From JALORV01 sp963702595 (GTDB taxonomy: Bacteria > Pseudomonadota > Gammaproteobacteria > Burkholderiales > Burkholderiaceae_F), in NCBI GenBank assembly GCA_963702595.1, contig CAVPDC010000018.1:124001-188000 (forward strand): a stretch of 64,000 nucleotides of DNA. The letters run 5' to 3'. The notes under the pieces were generated by a model. That model saw only the letters and a list, made by a program, of their open reading frames with translations. It was not told where the DNA came from and did not search any database. Position numbers and translations under genes: made by a program. Positions 32,536 to 41,668 of the stretch are shown piece after piece; position 1 is the stretch's first letter; every line of letters starts with the position of its first letter.

Positions 32536-33441
32536 ATGGCACAACTTCAAAGACCACCGTTTGCCTACTTGAATGGCCAGATTGTTGCCTGGGGAGACGC
32601 AACGATCCACATCGGCTCGGAGTCGCTCATACGCGGCATAAGCGTCTTCGAAGGCATCAAGGGGTACTGGAGCCATGATGGCCGAAGACTCTCGCTGCTG
32701 GCCGTCCAGGATCACTATCAGCGCTTGGTCAGATCCGCACTATTGCAGCATCTGCCGTTCGCCATGACAGTCGAGACCTTCAGCCAAGCGTGCCTTACTT
32801 TGGCGAAGGCGCTGCTTCAGAAGGACCGCGATCTATGGCTGCGACCTACCCTGTTGGCTATCGAGGGCCATTGGGGCGTCGATACAGTGTCGGACCTAGC
32901 CATTACCTGCTATCAGCAGGAAATGAAGAGGCCCGATCCGATCGATGTCGGCGTGAGCACGTGGCAGCGACCGATTGATTCATCCTTGCCAGCCCGCATC
33001 AAGTCAGCGGCAAACTATCAGATCGGACGATTCGCGCGAATCGACGGACGCCGCCAAGGGTTCTCCGACATGCTTCTCTTGAACGCCTGGGGGCGTGTAG
33101 CTGAAGCGACCGGCTCCTGCGTGTTGATGGTGCGCGACGGTCGGCTATCGACGCCTCCCGCCTACGAAGGCTGCCTCGAAAGCATCACTGTCAATATCGT
33201 CGAGTCGCTCTGCAAGGCCCTCGGAATTCCCTTTGAACGACGGCCGATGGACCGAACCGAGCTGATGACGGCCGACGAGATCGCCCTGGCCGGAACGCTT
33301 ATGGAAATTGGAGTCGTGCGGCGGCTCGAAGGCCGGACGATGCCTCCGGACACTCCGATCCTTGACCGCATTCGGGATGAGTTCTGGGCGTGCGTTCGCG
33401 GCCTTCGCACGAATGACGCTGTCAGCCTGACACCTGTCTGA
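32536..33441 (+). CDS. Class IV aminotransferase (branched-chain aminotransferase-like)
   Basis: PLP fold-type IV enzyme of 301 residues starting MAQLQRPPFAYLNGQIVAW. Family marks: ESLIRGISVFEGIKGYW, the lysine region RIKSAANYQIGRFARI, EATGSCVLMVRDG, and LAGTLMEIGVVRR in place of the usual GTAAEVxPV. This departure and the setting among sugar genes argue against ordinary leucine/valine synthesis; it may supply an amino-acid-derived decoration. Substrate unknown. Confidence 0.85.
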   Translation: MAQLQRPPFAYLNGQIVAWGDATIHIGSESLIRGISVFEGIKGYWSHDGRRLSLLAVQDHYQRLVRSALLQHLPFAMTVETFSQACLTLAKALLQKDRDLWLRPTLLAIEGHWGVDTVSDLAITCYQQEMKRPDPIDVGVSTWQRPIDSSLPARIKSAANYQIGRFARIDGRRQGFSDMLLLNAWGRVAEATGSCVLMVRDGRLSTPPAYEGCLESITVNIVESLCKALGIPFERRPMDRTELMTADEIALAGTLMEIGVVRRLEGRTMPPDTPILDRIRDEFWACVRGLRTNDAVSLTPV

Positions 33442-33472
33442 CTCTTCGGCCCCTACGCTATAGAAGTGCGCC

Positions 33473-34486
33473 GTGTCAGAAACCACGATCCGATCAGGAC
33501 CAGATAAAGCCACATCGCATCCGCTTGTAAGCATAGTCACGCCCTTCTACAACACAGTCGAATTCCTGGAAACCGCGATACGAAGCGTACTCACCCAAAG
33601 TTACGAAAACTTCGAGTACATCCTCGCGGACAACTGCAGCACTGACGGGTCTTTCGAGATCGCTCAGAAATACGCTCTCCAGGACTCGCGCATCAAGCTC
33701 GTCAGACACACCGAGTTTATCGACCAGGACCCGAACTACAACCGTGCGCTGCGATACATTTCTACAGAAAGCGAGTACTGCAAGATCGTGCAGGCCGACG
33801 ACTGGATACTGCCTAACTGCGTCACCGAAATGGTTGCGCTCGCAGAGAAGAGTCCAGCAATTGCCATCGTTGGGTGCTGCTATATCGCCGGAGACACGCT
33901 TGCCGGACAAGGGCTGCCGTTCGACCGCTCCCTGTTCAGTGGCAGGGAGGCCTGCCGCACTCGCCTGCTAAAGGGTGGCACGTACTTCGGCTCTTCGACG
34001 TGTCTTCTGTATCGCTCGTCTGCGGTCCGGCGCCGCGACCCCTTCTTCATTCTCGGGTTTGTGAACACCGACACGATGGCGTGCTTCGAGATCCTCGCTG
34101 AAGCGGACTTCGGGCGTGTGCCGCAAGTTCTTGCGTACTTGAGACGTGGAAACTCGTCAGTGTCTGGCCGTCTCGAAGCCTTCGAGGTCCAGTACTTTGT
34201 CAATCTGGCATTGGTCGAACAGTACGGGCCGCAATATCTGTCGCCCGACGAGTTCAAGTCCCGCCACAAGACGCTCGAAGCGCAGTATGTGAGGGCGCTT
34301 GCGCGCGCCGCGCTGGCCTTCAGAGGTCGCGATTACTGGGACTTTCATGCGTCTAAGCTGGCTTCGATCGGGCGAACATTGCCGATAATGAGAATCGGCC
34401 TTAGTTTGTGCGACCTCTTTTTGGACAAGTTACTCAATCCACGCCGTACGATTGAGGGCTTGGTCGCAAGACTGCGACAACGTTAG
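33473..34486 (+). CDS. Glycosyltransferase family 2
   Basis: GT-A-fold transferase of 337 residues. The N-terminal nucleotide-sugar region VSIVTPFYNTVEFLETAIRS and ILADNCSTDGSFEIA are diagnostic; YCKIVQADDWILP holds the metal-binding acidic motif. Start is the GTG at 33473, 31 bases after the aminotransferase. Donor and acceptor are not predictable. Confidence 0.9.
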   Translation: MSETTIRSGPDKATSHPLVSIVTPFYNTVEFLETAIRSVLTQSYENFEYILADNCSTDGSFEIAQKYALQDSRIKLVRHTEFIDQDPNYNRALRYISTESEYCKIVQADDWILPNCVTEMVALAEKSPAIAIVGCCYIAGDTLAGQGLPFDRSLFSGREACRTRLLKGGTYFGSSTCLLYRSSAVRRRDPFFILGFVNTDTMACFEILAEADFGRVPQVLAYLRRGNSSVSGRLEAFEVQYFVNLALVEQYGPQYLSPDEFKSRHKTLEAQYVRALARAALAFRGRDYWDFHASKLASIGRTLPIMRIGLSLCDLFLDKLLNPRRTIEGLVARLRQR

Positions 34487-34606
34487 GTCATGGGTAAACG
34501 GCAGGAAAACTGTGCCCCACCTGAGCTAAGTTGCTGAAGTGACGCCAACTGAACCCCGCCTGGGGAAAGCCCTGTCTCTTCGCGCAGCGTATCCGCGTGG
34601 CGCCGA

Positions 34607-35803
34607 ATGTGCACAATGAACGCAATGAGTCCGCTGCGCATCATTGCCCTTGCCCCCAACGAGTGGGACGGGCCGTGGATGAATCGGCAGAACCTGCTAT
34701 CTCGGCTCGCGGCTGAGCATCGGATCGTTTATTCAAATGGAATATGGTCGTCCTGGCAACGCAAGTCGGCCGCGTATCGCCGTTCTCCGATCTTCAGCAG
34801 ATTCGAAGAGCGCAACGGAGTGTGTGTCGACCGGCGGGGCCGCTTCCTGGTGCGCGTACCACGGATCAAGGCTCTTGATCGCCTTGCGATCCAGGCCGCT
34901 TGCCTCCGGTGGCGAAGCCACCTAGCGGGCAGTCCGGGGCCGCTCGTCGCCTACGTATTTCATCCCGAGTACCTACCCTTCGTCAGGGCGATCGGTGCGG
35001 ACCACATCGTCTATCACGCATACGACCTGTTTCGCTTCATGGGACAGGGAGGAGATGCCATCGAGGCTGCGGAGAACGCCCTGCTAGAGCTTGCCGATCT
35101 GGTCATCGCAACGTCGCAGGAAACCGCAGACGATATGCGCAGCCGGAAGGATCGGCGCGTTGAGGTTCTTGGCAATGGCGTCGATTTGAACCGATTCGCG
35201 CCCGACTCGGTGCAGCCCGAGCCGCCGGAACTGGCGAATATTCCGCGGCCCCGAATCGGCTACGTGGGAGCGATCAATCAGAAAGTTGACCTTGAGCTGA
35301 TCCTTGCCCTGGCGCGCCGGCGACCGAGTTGGCAGTTTGTCTTTGTTGGCGAGATTGGAAATCTTGGCCCAGGGGACGCTGAGCTGATCGCTGAAATGAG
35401 CGCCCGGGAGAACATTCACCTGCTAAGACCGGTTGTCCAGAGCCGGTTGTCCGGGGTGTTGCAGAACCTCGATGTGGGGCTGGTTTGCTATCGAATGCTC
35501 CGCTGGACCATTGCAGGCTATCCACTGAAGATGTTCGAATACCTGGCGTGCGGGCTGCCAGTCGTTGCATCTGATCTACCGGCTGTACGTCAGTTTGAGG
35601 GCGTCATCGCCATTTCGAAGTCCGCCGATGAATGGGAGGCGGCCATTGCCGCCGCCCTCTCCGGACATGGGCGAGGATCGCCTGCGGATCGTATGGCAGT
35701 CGCAAAGGCAAACAGCTGGGATGCGCGGGCTGCCCAACTAAGTTCGCTACTGCAGGAAATGGTTCTCAGCACGAGCCCGGAGCAACGTTACCGCCCGGCG
35801 TGA
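34607..35803 (+). CDS. Glycosyltransferase, GT4/GT1-like
   Basis: GT-B-fold transferase of 398 residues. RIGYVGAINQKVDLELILAL marks the start of the C-terminal Rossmann domain, and MFEYLACGLPVVASDLPAVR is the EX7E-type nucleotide-sugar site. Two later in-frame ATGs (34616 and 34625) could be the true start. It lies between the GT2 gene and the flippase. Confidence 0.88.
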   Translation: MCTMNAMSPLRIIALAPNEWDGPWMNRQNLLSRLAAEHRIVYSNGIWSSWQRKSAAYRRSPIFSRFEERNGVCVDRRGRFLVRVPRIKALDRLAIQAACLRWRSHLAGSPGPLVAYVFHPEYLPFVRAIGADHIVYHAYDLFRFMGQGGDAIEAAENALLELADLVIATSQETADDMRSRKDRRVEVLGNGVDLNRFAPDSVQPEPPELANIPRPRIGYVGAINQKVDLELILALARRRPSWQFVFVGEIGNLGPGDAELIAEMSARENIHLLRPVVQSRLSGVLQNLDVGLVCYRMLRWTIAGYPLKMFEYLACGLPVVASDLPAVRQFEGVIAISKSADEWEAAIAAALSGHGRGSPADRMAVAKANSWDARAAQLSSLLQEMVLSTSPEQRYRPA

Positions 35804-35920
35804 CACTCTCCGGAGCGCTCCGCTCCAACTTCGGGCGCCAACTGGCGCGTGCGAGCTGTGCAACCCTTTGGCTTCCCAGGCTTGAACCGCCCGTCACGTT
35901 GGTCCAGTTGAGTCTCAGGC

Positions 35921-37414
35921 ATGCACGATAGTCACAAGCGAAAGGTCGCCGTCGGCATCGCATGGATGACCTCTGCCCGTGCCATCGTCCGCGCGCTCGG
36001 TCTCGTCAGCACCGTCGTACTGGCGCGTCTGCTCGTACCGGCAGACTTTGGCCTCGTGGCGATGGCGATGGCAGTTGCCGCTGGCTTCGAGCTTCTGACG
36101 TTGTTCAGCTTCGAAACGGCACTGATCAGGGAATCAAACATTACGCGGGCCCACTACGACTCAGCGTGGACCTTGAACGTCCTAATGGGCCTGGCAATCG
36201 CCGTGGCGCTTGCGGCGTCGGCCATCCCGTTTGCTGCCTTCTACCGCGAGCCACGGCTCGAGGCGGTGATGCTGATCATCGGAATAAAGTACTTCATAGA
36301 CGGCCTAGGAAACACCGGAACTGTGGATTTCCGCAGGCAGATGGCCTTCGGTCGCGATTTCCTGATGCAGGTCGTGCCAAAGATAGCGGGCATCCTGGTC
36401 ACCATTCCGCTAGCCATCTGGTTGAGAGATTACCGAGCCCTGCTCTCCGGAATGCTGATCAGCGCAGGCGTCAACTGCATGATGAGTTACCTCCTTCATA
36501 CCCACCGCCCTCGCTTCTGCCTCACGGAGGCCGGCGCGTTGTTCCGGTTTTCCCGCTGGCTGTTGCTCAACGGGATCGTCAGCTTTGTACGGGTACGAAG
36601 CGCCGACTTCATCATCGGTCGCCAGCTCGGCCCTGGGTCCCTTGGAATCTTCAGCGTCTCGTTCGAAGTCTCCAATCTCCCATCGACGGAGATGGTTGCA
36701 CCTATCAATCGCGTACTTTTCCCGAGCTATGTGGGACTCGCAACCGATCCGGACGGTCTGCGCGAGAGCTTCTCCTCGATGCTGGGCTTGATCGCAATTC
36801 TGATCCTTCCGGCGAGCGTCGGGCTGGCGGCTGTTGCCGACCCATTGGTTCGCGTCGCCCTCGGAGATAAGTGGCTTGAGTCGATCCCGCTGATCTCCCT
36901 CCTTGCCCTCGCCGGGGCCTCCAACGTATTGCAGACGAACACCGGCTCGGTTTACAACGCAATCGGACGCCCACGCCTCATCGCGCTGACAAGTGCGATT
37001 CATGCGGCAACGCTGATCCCGCTTCTTCTCTATGGGACCCACGCTTTCGGCCTCACCGGCACCGCTTGGGCCGTTCTGGTGCACAGCGTCGGCATCGGCC
37101 TGCCTGTCACGTACCTGATCTTCTTCTCGCAGACGTCGATACGGCCTGTCGACGTATGGGGAGCCTGTTGGCGGCCCGTTGTCGCCTGCGCAGTCATGTT
37201 CGCGGTCGTGGACCAGTTCCTGCGCTATGTCGAGCCCATGTCCCGGGGACCGGTGCCGACCCTGGTCGGCTTGATCGTTGCCTGCCTGACGGGTCTCCTC
37301 GCCTACGCGGCGATGGTAACGATCCTTTGGTTGGCGGCCGGACGGCCGGAAGGCGCAGAGAAGACTTTGCTTGCGCAAATCCAGGGCGTATGGCAACGAG
37401 CACTCAAGAGATGA
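35921..37414 (+). CDS. Lipopolysaccharide/exopolysaccharide flippase (Wzx/MOP superfamily)
   Basis: A 497-residue polytopic membrane protein with about 12-14 hydrophobic segments, starting MHDSHKRKVAVGIAWMTSAR. Motifs such as RLLVPADFGLVAMAMAV and YREPRLEAVMLIIG followed by the RADFIIG-like RSADFIIGRQLGPGSLGIFS match the WzxC/polysaccharide-exporter branch. It is expected to flip the lipid-linked glycan unit made by this cluster. A short frame overlaps its stop as ATGA. Confidence 0.92.
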   Translation: MHDSHKRKVAVGIAWMTSARAIVRALGLVSTVVLARLLVPADFGLVAMAMAVAAGFELLTLFSFETALIRESNITRAHYDSAWTLNVLMGLAIAVALAASAIPFAAFYREPRLEAVMLIIGIKYFIDGLGNTGTVDFRRQMAFGRDFLMQVVPKIAGILVTIPLAIWLRDYRALLSGMLISAGVNCMMSYLLHTHRPRFCLTEAGALFRFSRWLLLNGIVSFVRVRSADFIIGRQLGPGSLGIFSVSFEVSNLPSTEMVAPINRVLFPSYVGLATDPDGLRESFSSMLGLIAILILPASVGLAAVADPLVRVALGDKWLESIPLISLLALAGASNVLQTNTGSVYNAIGRPRLIALTSAIHAATLIPLLLYGTHAFGLTGTAWAVLVHSVGIGLPVTYLIFFSQTSIRPVDVWGACWRPVVACAVMFAVVDQFLRYVEPMSRGPVPTLVGLIVACLTGLLAYAAMVTILWLAAGRPEGAEKTLLAQIQGVWQRALKR

Positions 37415-37503
37415 GTTTTACCGAGCGCGCGGCGGAGGCAATCGAAGGCTTCTGGTTGGCCACCGCCCTGACACGCCGAGTTCCACCCTCTCGATCCAAG
37501 TGA
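37411..37503 (+). CDS. Short open frame coupled to the flippase stop
   Basis: Thirty codons starting MSFTERAAEAIEGFWLATAL. The ATG overlaps the flippase TGA (ATGA), as coupled genes in this cluster do, but the frame stops at once. It may be the beginning of a gene cut short by a frameshift or by the assembly break, or a chance frame. Confidence 0.25.
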   Translation: MSFTERAAEAIEGFWLATALTRRVPPSRSK

Positions 37504-37520
37504 GATGCACCCGCGTCAGA

Positions 37521-37539
37521 CGGACCGAAATCCGGTCCG
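37521..37539. terminator. Hairpin between convergent genes
   Basis: CGGACCG-aaatc-CGGTCCG, a perfect 7-bp stem with no clear T-run. It sits between the flippase side and the convergent gene remnant ending at 37,543, where a bidirectional terminator would be expected. Confidence 0.45.
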
Positions 37540-37542
37540 CAC

Positions 37543-37893
37543 TTAGCCGTCGATGCGAGGTCTGCCGAGGTGTCTCAGACGCAAACGCAGGCGCCATGGG
37601 AACCACTTCGGCAGCAGCGACTCCATTGACTCCAGCCAGGTCTCGTTGAACGGCACTGCCCGATATTCGGGCCGGCACAGGTGCCGGTGCAACTCGTAGG
37701 GACGGCGACGGTATGCCGGGTCCAACCCCAGGCCCAACTCGAGCAGCCGCCGGCAGTTGTAGGGGGAGATGACATCGCAGTAGCCATCGAGCGCAGTGCA
37801 GCAAACGGAAGACCAGTTGCCGCCTCGACACTCCCAGTAGAACAGATCGTACTGGCCCGTGGGCGGCTGCTTCTGCATCTTCTTCGGCCCCAC
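37543..37893 (-). pseudogene. 3' remnant of an asparagine-synthase-like gene
   Basis: The last about 110 residues read DLFYWECRGGNWSS, VISPYNCRRLLELGLGLDP, then a basic tail to the TAA at 37543. The [F/Y]YWE-R...W...PYN-R-LLELLL pattern resembles the C-terminus of asparagine-synthase-like (PP-loop) proteins found in capsule loci. A TAG lies in frame a few codons upstream of 37,893, so the 5' part is missing or frame-shifted. Assignment is by pattern memory only. Confidence 0.35.
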
Positions 37894-38052
37894 GCCGGTG
37901 AGCCCGGGCGACCAGCCGCGCGCCTACAGCCCGGTGAATGTGTTCGGCCCGCGTGGAGGGCGATGCGCGCGTGTTGAAGGCCGTGCCGGGCGGCGCGGAC
38001 ATCCGGGTCAGCCGGCACGACTCAAAGGTCCGTCCATTGCCACCCATCTGCA

Positions 38053-38660
38053 TCAGCCGCGGAGCGGAGGCATGCCGCGGGTGAGGTCGGCGATCAGGAG
38101 TGGCCGGTTGAGATGCAGCGTCGCGCTCCAGGCGCTCCGGCGCGAGGCTGGCAGCAGGGCCGGCGTAAAAACGGAAACGGAAGACATGCTCGCCCTGGTC
38201 GGCATAGGTGCGGCGCGGGGCCAGGCCGTCATGCGGCACGTGATGGGCCATGAGCGGCGCGCGCAGCAGGGTCAGGCGCAGGCGCGCCGGGGTGGCGTCC
38301 AGGGCAAAAACGTCGGGGCAACGCCACCGCCAGGGCCAGCAGCCTGGGCGCCGGAAGCGGCGCCGCCAGGGCGTTCGGCGCCGTCATTGTCGCGGACCAG
38401 CCAGCCGCCGCCCGCAATGCCGTCCAGGCGCGTCGCCGGCTGCCAGTCCGCGGGCAGGTCCCAAACCAGCTTGAGCACGCGGTGCCGCTCCTGCCAATGC
38501 ACGCGCAGATGCAGGTCCACGAACGGATCGCCGGCCATCACCCGCCATTCGGCCTCCACGCGGCTGTGTCCCGCCTGCCCTTCCTGGATCAGGGCCGCCA
38601 GCAGCGGACCTTCGTCCGCCGCCACCCGGCGTTTCCATTTCACGTGGCCGTGGGTCCCCC
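38053..38660 (-). pseudogene. C-terminal remnant of a GH38 alpha-mannosidase-like gene, several frame breaks
   Basis: Pieces in successive frames read GHVKWKRRVAADEGPLLAAL, DPFVDLHLRVHWQERHRVLK, then DVFALDATPARLRLTLLRAP, YADQGEHVFRFRFYAGP and finally TLHLNRPLLIADLTRGMPPL to a TGA at 38053. This is the beta-sandwich C-terminal half of GH38 mannosidases. At least three frame changes occur in 600 bases and the catalytic domain is absent. GC is visibly higher than in the archaeal DNA to its right, and its right edge is fused to a citramalate/isopropylmalate-type synthase. Confidence 0.55.
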
Positions 38661-39291
38661 AGAGCAGCGACTGAGTTCGCTGTTGCGAGGCCAGAGTCAT
38701 CGTGACAGCGGACGCTCATCGGCGCGATCTGCGAGAGGCCGGCGAACTCAGCGGCAGCGCGCTCAGGGACGAGGACGCCGACGGTATCGCAGTAACAGAG
38801 CCGCTGTGCGCCCGCGGCGACACCTTGACGATAGAACTCGCGCAAAAAGGCAGCGTCTGCGCGCGATGCGTCTTCGGCGCTGAGCTCCACTAAGAGGCCG
38901 TGATCAACGGCGTAGGAGGTCGTGTCCACGGCCATGCCAAGGACGGTCTTCTCGATCCTTGCGCAGCTTCTTTTCGATGTGTACTCCGACACTGGCACGA
39001 CAAGGTGCACCGAGCCGACGTCGCATTCGAGACAATAATCGATGTCACCCTTGAGGGCGCGCGCATAGCTGCAGATCTCAGCACGCAACCCTTCATGCGC
39101 GACGCCTTTGATAGCGATACGCTCCCCTTCCGACGTGATCGCGGATCCCGCTTCGATCACATCGACGCCGAGTTTGTCAAGTGCCTTAGCAATCCACAGT
39201 TTTTTGTCGGCGGTGAGCGACACACCAGGGGTCGTTCACCATCGCGCAGGGTCGTGTCGAAAAAGTTGATATCGTTAAATAAAGCGATCCC
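38661..39291 (-). pseudogene. Truncated 2-isopropylmalate/(R)-citramalate/homocitrate synthase-family gene
   Basis: Acyltransferase of the LeuA/CimA/AksA family that condenses acetyl-CoA with a 2-oxo acid. The N-terminus FFDTTLRDGE is followed, after a one-base frame break near 39,235, by GVSLTADKKLWIAKALDKLG, DVIEAGSAITSEGERIAIKG, SVHLVVPVSEY, LVELSAEDASRADAAFLREF and CHDDSGLATANSVAAL. The sequence then stops resembling the family at about 38,660, where the GH38 remnant begins. No convincing start codon is seen at the 5' end, possibly another indel. The substrate subgroup cannot be assigned. Confidence 0.8.
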
Positions 39292-39385
39292 TCACGGTAG
39301 TCACTTCCACGCGGTTAAAATGAAGCCGTAACTATATAAAAGCTCTCACGCTCGCGGCGTCGATCGCTTGAACCGCTCCAGAACG

Positions 39386-40444
39386 TTAAAAGTAATCGCC
39401 GACCGTCTTAAGCATTCGGGCAACTAATTCAGCGGCGGCATCGAGGTCCTCGAGGTTGAGCACTTCGACGGGGGTGTGGAGATACCGCGTGACGACGCTC
39501 ACTACGCCGGCAGGTATCCCGGCTCGCGTCAGGTTGATTGCCGTAGCGTCAGTAGTGCCGCCCGAGCTGACATCACGCTGGTAGGCGATTTGTGCCTTTG
39601 CTGCCGTCTCTTCAGTCCAGCGAAGCACCGAGTCGGGGGTGATGAGCCCGCGACCGCCCCCGTCGACCACGGTGACAGAAGGCCCTTGCCGAGTTCCAAG
39701 TGCGCCAGCTTTTTTTCGATGCCGGGATAGTCGCCCGCGATATTGGTCTCGGTGGCTATGGCGACGTCAGGGTTGAGTCCAAATGATGCCGTCTTGGCGC
39801 CCTTCAGGCCAACCTCTTCCTGTGTCGATCCGACCGCAAATATCGTCGTCGTCGCCTTCGTGCGTTTCATGGCCTCGATATCATCGCGCACCCTGCCCGG
39901 TCGTCGAGCGCCTTTCCGGTAACGAGGTCATTCGAAAGCGGCGTGAACTGTCGATCGATCGTGACTGGCGTGCCGATTGTCACGCCGAGGCTTTCCACCT
40001 CTTCAGCGCTTGCTGCGCCGATGTCCATAAACATGTCCTTAATCGGGATCGGTTTCTTCTTTTCCTCCTCCTCCAGAATATGAGGTGGCTTTGAACCGAT
40101 CACTCCGGCTACGCCGCCGTTGGTTCCGTGGAGCGTGACGCGCTGGTTTAATAGCGTTTGGTCGAACCAACCACCGATGCCGATGAAGTAGATAAACCCG
40201 TTTTCGTCAATGAATTTCGCGGACAGGCCGACCTCGTCCATATGCGTGAGAGCATGACCGACGGCCCGCTTCCTTTCTTGGTCGCGATCAGATTGCCAAA
40301 CGCGTCCGTCCGAATCTCATCGACGTAGGGGGTGAGCTCGTGCTTGATTATATCGCGAGAGCTTCCTTCGTGTCCGGAAACCCCATGTGCGTTTGAAAGT
40401 CGCTCAAGCAAGTCCCGCAAACCGTCTATCTTGTCTGACATCAT
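39386..40444 (-). CDS. M42 family metallo-aminopeptidase (three frame breaks)
   Basis: Tetrahedral cocatalytic aminopeptidase common in archaea. Pieces in order: DGLRDLLERLSNAHGVSGHE and RTDAFGNLIATKKG (40444 to about 40250); MDEVGLSAKFIDENGFIYF, VTLHGTNGGVAGVIGSKPPH and VTGKALDDRAGCA; then IFAVGSTQEEVGLKGAKTA; then GLITPDSVLRW and SSGGTTDATAINLTRAGIPA to 39386. Metal-ligand regions (HMDEVG, LDDRAG, STQEEVG) are all present. Three single-base indels restore a protein of about 350 residues, so sequencing error is more likely than decay. Confidence 0.85.
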
Positions 40445-40671
40445 TCTTAAGAGCGCATCCTAGCATTAATAGGTTTCTTACGAAAAGGGGACTCACGGCC
40501 CGCATTTGATTGCGGAGCGCAGGGCACGCCTCCGCCGCCCTCAGCGCCCATCATGCGCGCGATGCACCGCGGCTCAGCTCGTAGCGGCATCTCTTCTTCA
40601 TCTGGCGTGGGAAGCTCTATTAGGGTGCGGTGCAAGACCGTTGCCTAGGACATCAGTGGAGCAAAGAACGA

Positions 40672-41349
40672 GTGGTGACAAGACGGCGCAAAAAAGGTGA
40701 AGCACGTTGTGCGGCCAACGGGCGTGCTGCTCAGCAGGCGGACGGCGATTCTTACGGACGCCTTTTTGAGGCGGGACGAGAGGAAGAGCTACGACGCACC
40801 CTGGCTGCGAAGGTGTACAAAGGGCTTCTTGCACCGGATAGAAGCGCAATGGAACGCATAACTCGCATCGTTGACGACGTCATCAGTGAACGTGAAGGGG
40901 GGTGGCACTTCGGATTGTCACGCGAGCGATTGTCCAAAGTCGATCTTCGCTCAGACGATGCGTCAGCACGTTTGTGCGCTAACTGTGTGCTTCCGGGCTG
41001 TTGCTACTTCGACATTGTCAGGTTGACGTCTGCCGACGTTGAGCGCTTGAGCGCTCGACTTAAGCTATCATCCGCGGAGTTTGTCGCACGGCATTGCGCG
41101 CCATTTGCCGATACCCATGACCATCGCTTCACTCACGCGCTCAAGAAATCAAAGCCGTGTGAGTTTCTTGGCGAGGATAATCAGTGCCACGTCTATGCGG
41201 ATCGACCGACGGTCTGCGCTGACTTCCCATTCGTCGTTGATCCGAAAACCGGCGACGTGATCGAAATTCGACTGTTCCCCTTTTGTAACCTTCCGTTTAA
41301 CGTGGTGCGGCACGAAGTAATGCGTCGCGTTCTCGAAGGCTCTCAGTAA
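40672..41349 (+). CDS. YkgJ family cysteine cluster protein
   Basis: About 225 residues. The conserved Cys set is CANCVLPGCCYFDIVRLT, SKPCEFLGEDNQCHVYADRP and CADFPFVVD, as in YkgJ/UPF0153 proteins thought to bind zinc or an Fe-S cluster; function unknown. The GTG at 40672 (or 40675) gives a lysine/arginine-rich N-terminus; an earlier in-frame GTG at 40630 is possible. Confidence 0.78.
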   Translation: MVTRRRKKGEARCAANGRAAQQADGDSYGRLFEAGREEELRRTLAAKVYKGLLAPDRSAMERITRIVDDVISEREGGWHFGLSRERLSKVDLRSDDASARLCANCVLPGCCYFDIVRLTSADVERLSARLKLSSAEFVARHCAPFADTHDHRFTHALKKSKPCEFLGEDNQCHVYADRPTVCADFPFVVDPKTGDVIEIRLFPFCNLPFNVVRHEVMRRVLEGSQ

Positions 41350-41454
41350 AAACGGCTTGAAAAAGTGCAACGCACTTACTCGACAAGCTACTAGTGGTAA
41401 CGTAAATCGGAATACAACCGCTCGCGGACGCGTCTTAGGGGCGATGAAAAAGAG

Positions 41455-41528
41455 CGGGCCTGCCGGGATTTGAACCCGGGTTAGAGGCTCCGGAGGCCAC
41501 TGTGCTATCCAGACTATACTACAGGCCC
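41455..41528 (-). tRNA. tRNA-Arg (anticodon CCG), archaeal type
   Basis: A 74-nt minus-strand cloverleaf with acceptor GGGCCTG/CAGGCCC, discriminator G, no encoded CCA, T-loop GGTTCAAATCC and anticodon loop CTCCGGA giving CCG. Lack of CCA and the TTCAAAT T-loop are archaeal in style. One T-T mismatch is present in the anticodon stem, possibly a sequencing error. Confidence 0.85.
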
Positions 41529-41668
41529 TGGACAATTAGTTGCGGTGGCCGGTATATAACTCATCTGATGGCGTAGCTCGAGAAAAAAAGGTTTAAATGG
41601 GTAGTTGCGCATTGAAGAAACACGCTTTATCGAATAACAGCGATCGTGAGCTGACAAAGAGGTCTTGG

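Noticed and set aside
32536..33441. Calling the class IV aminotransferase ilvE
   Set aside because: The GTAxEVxPV loop is replaced and the neighbours are sugar genes, so a housekeeping role is doubtful; the archaeal gene at 41,669 is the one with canonical motifs.
36410..37396. Long minus-strand frame opposite the flippase
   Set aside because: Charged, low-complexity translation opposite a clear membrane protein.
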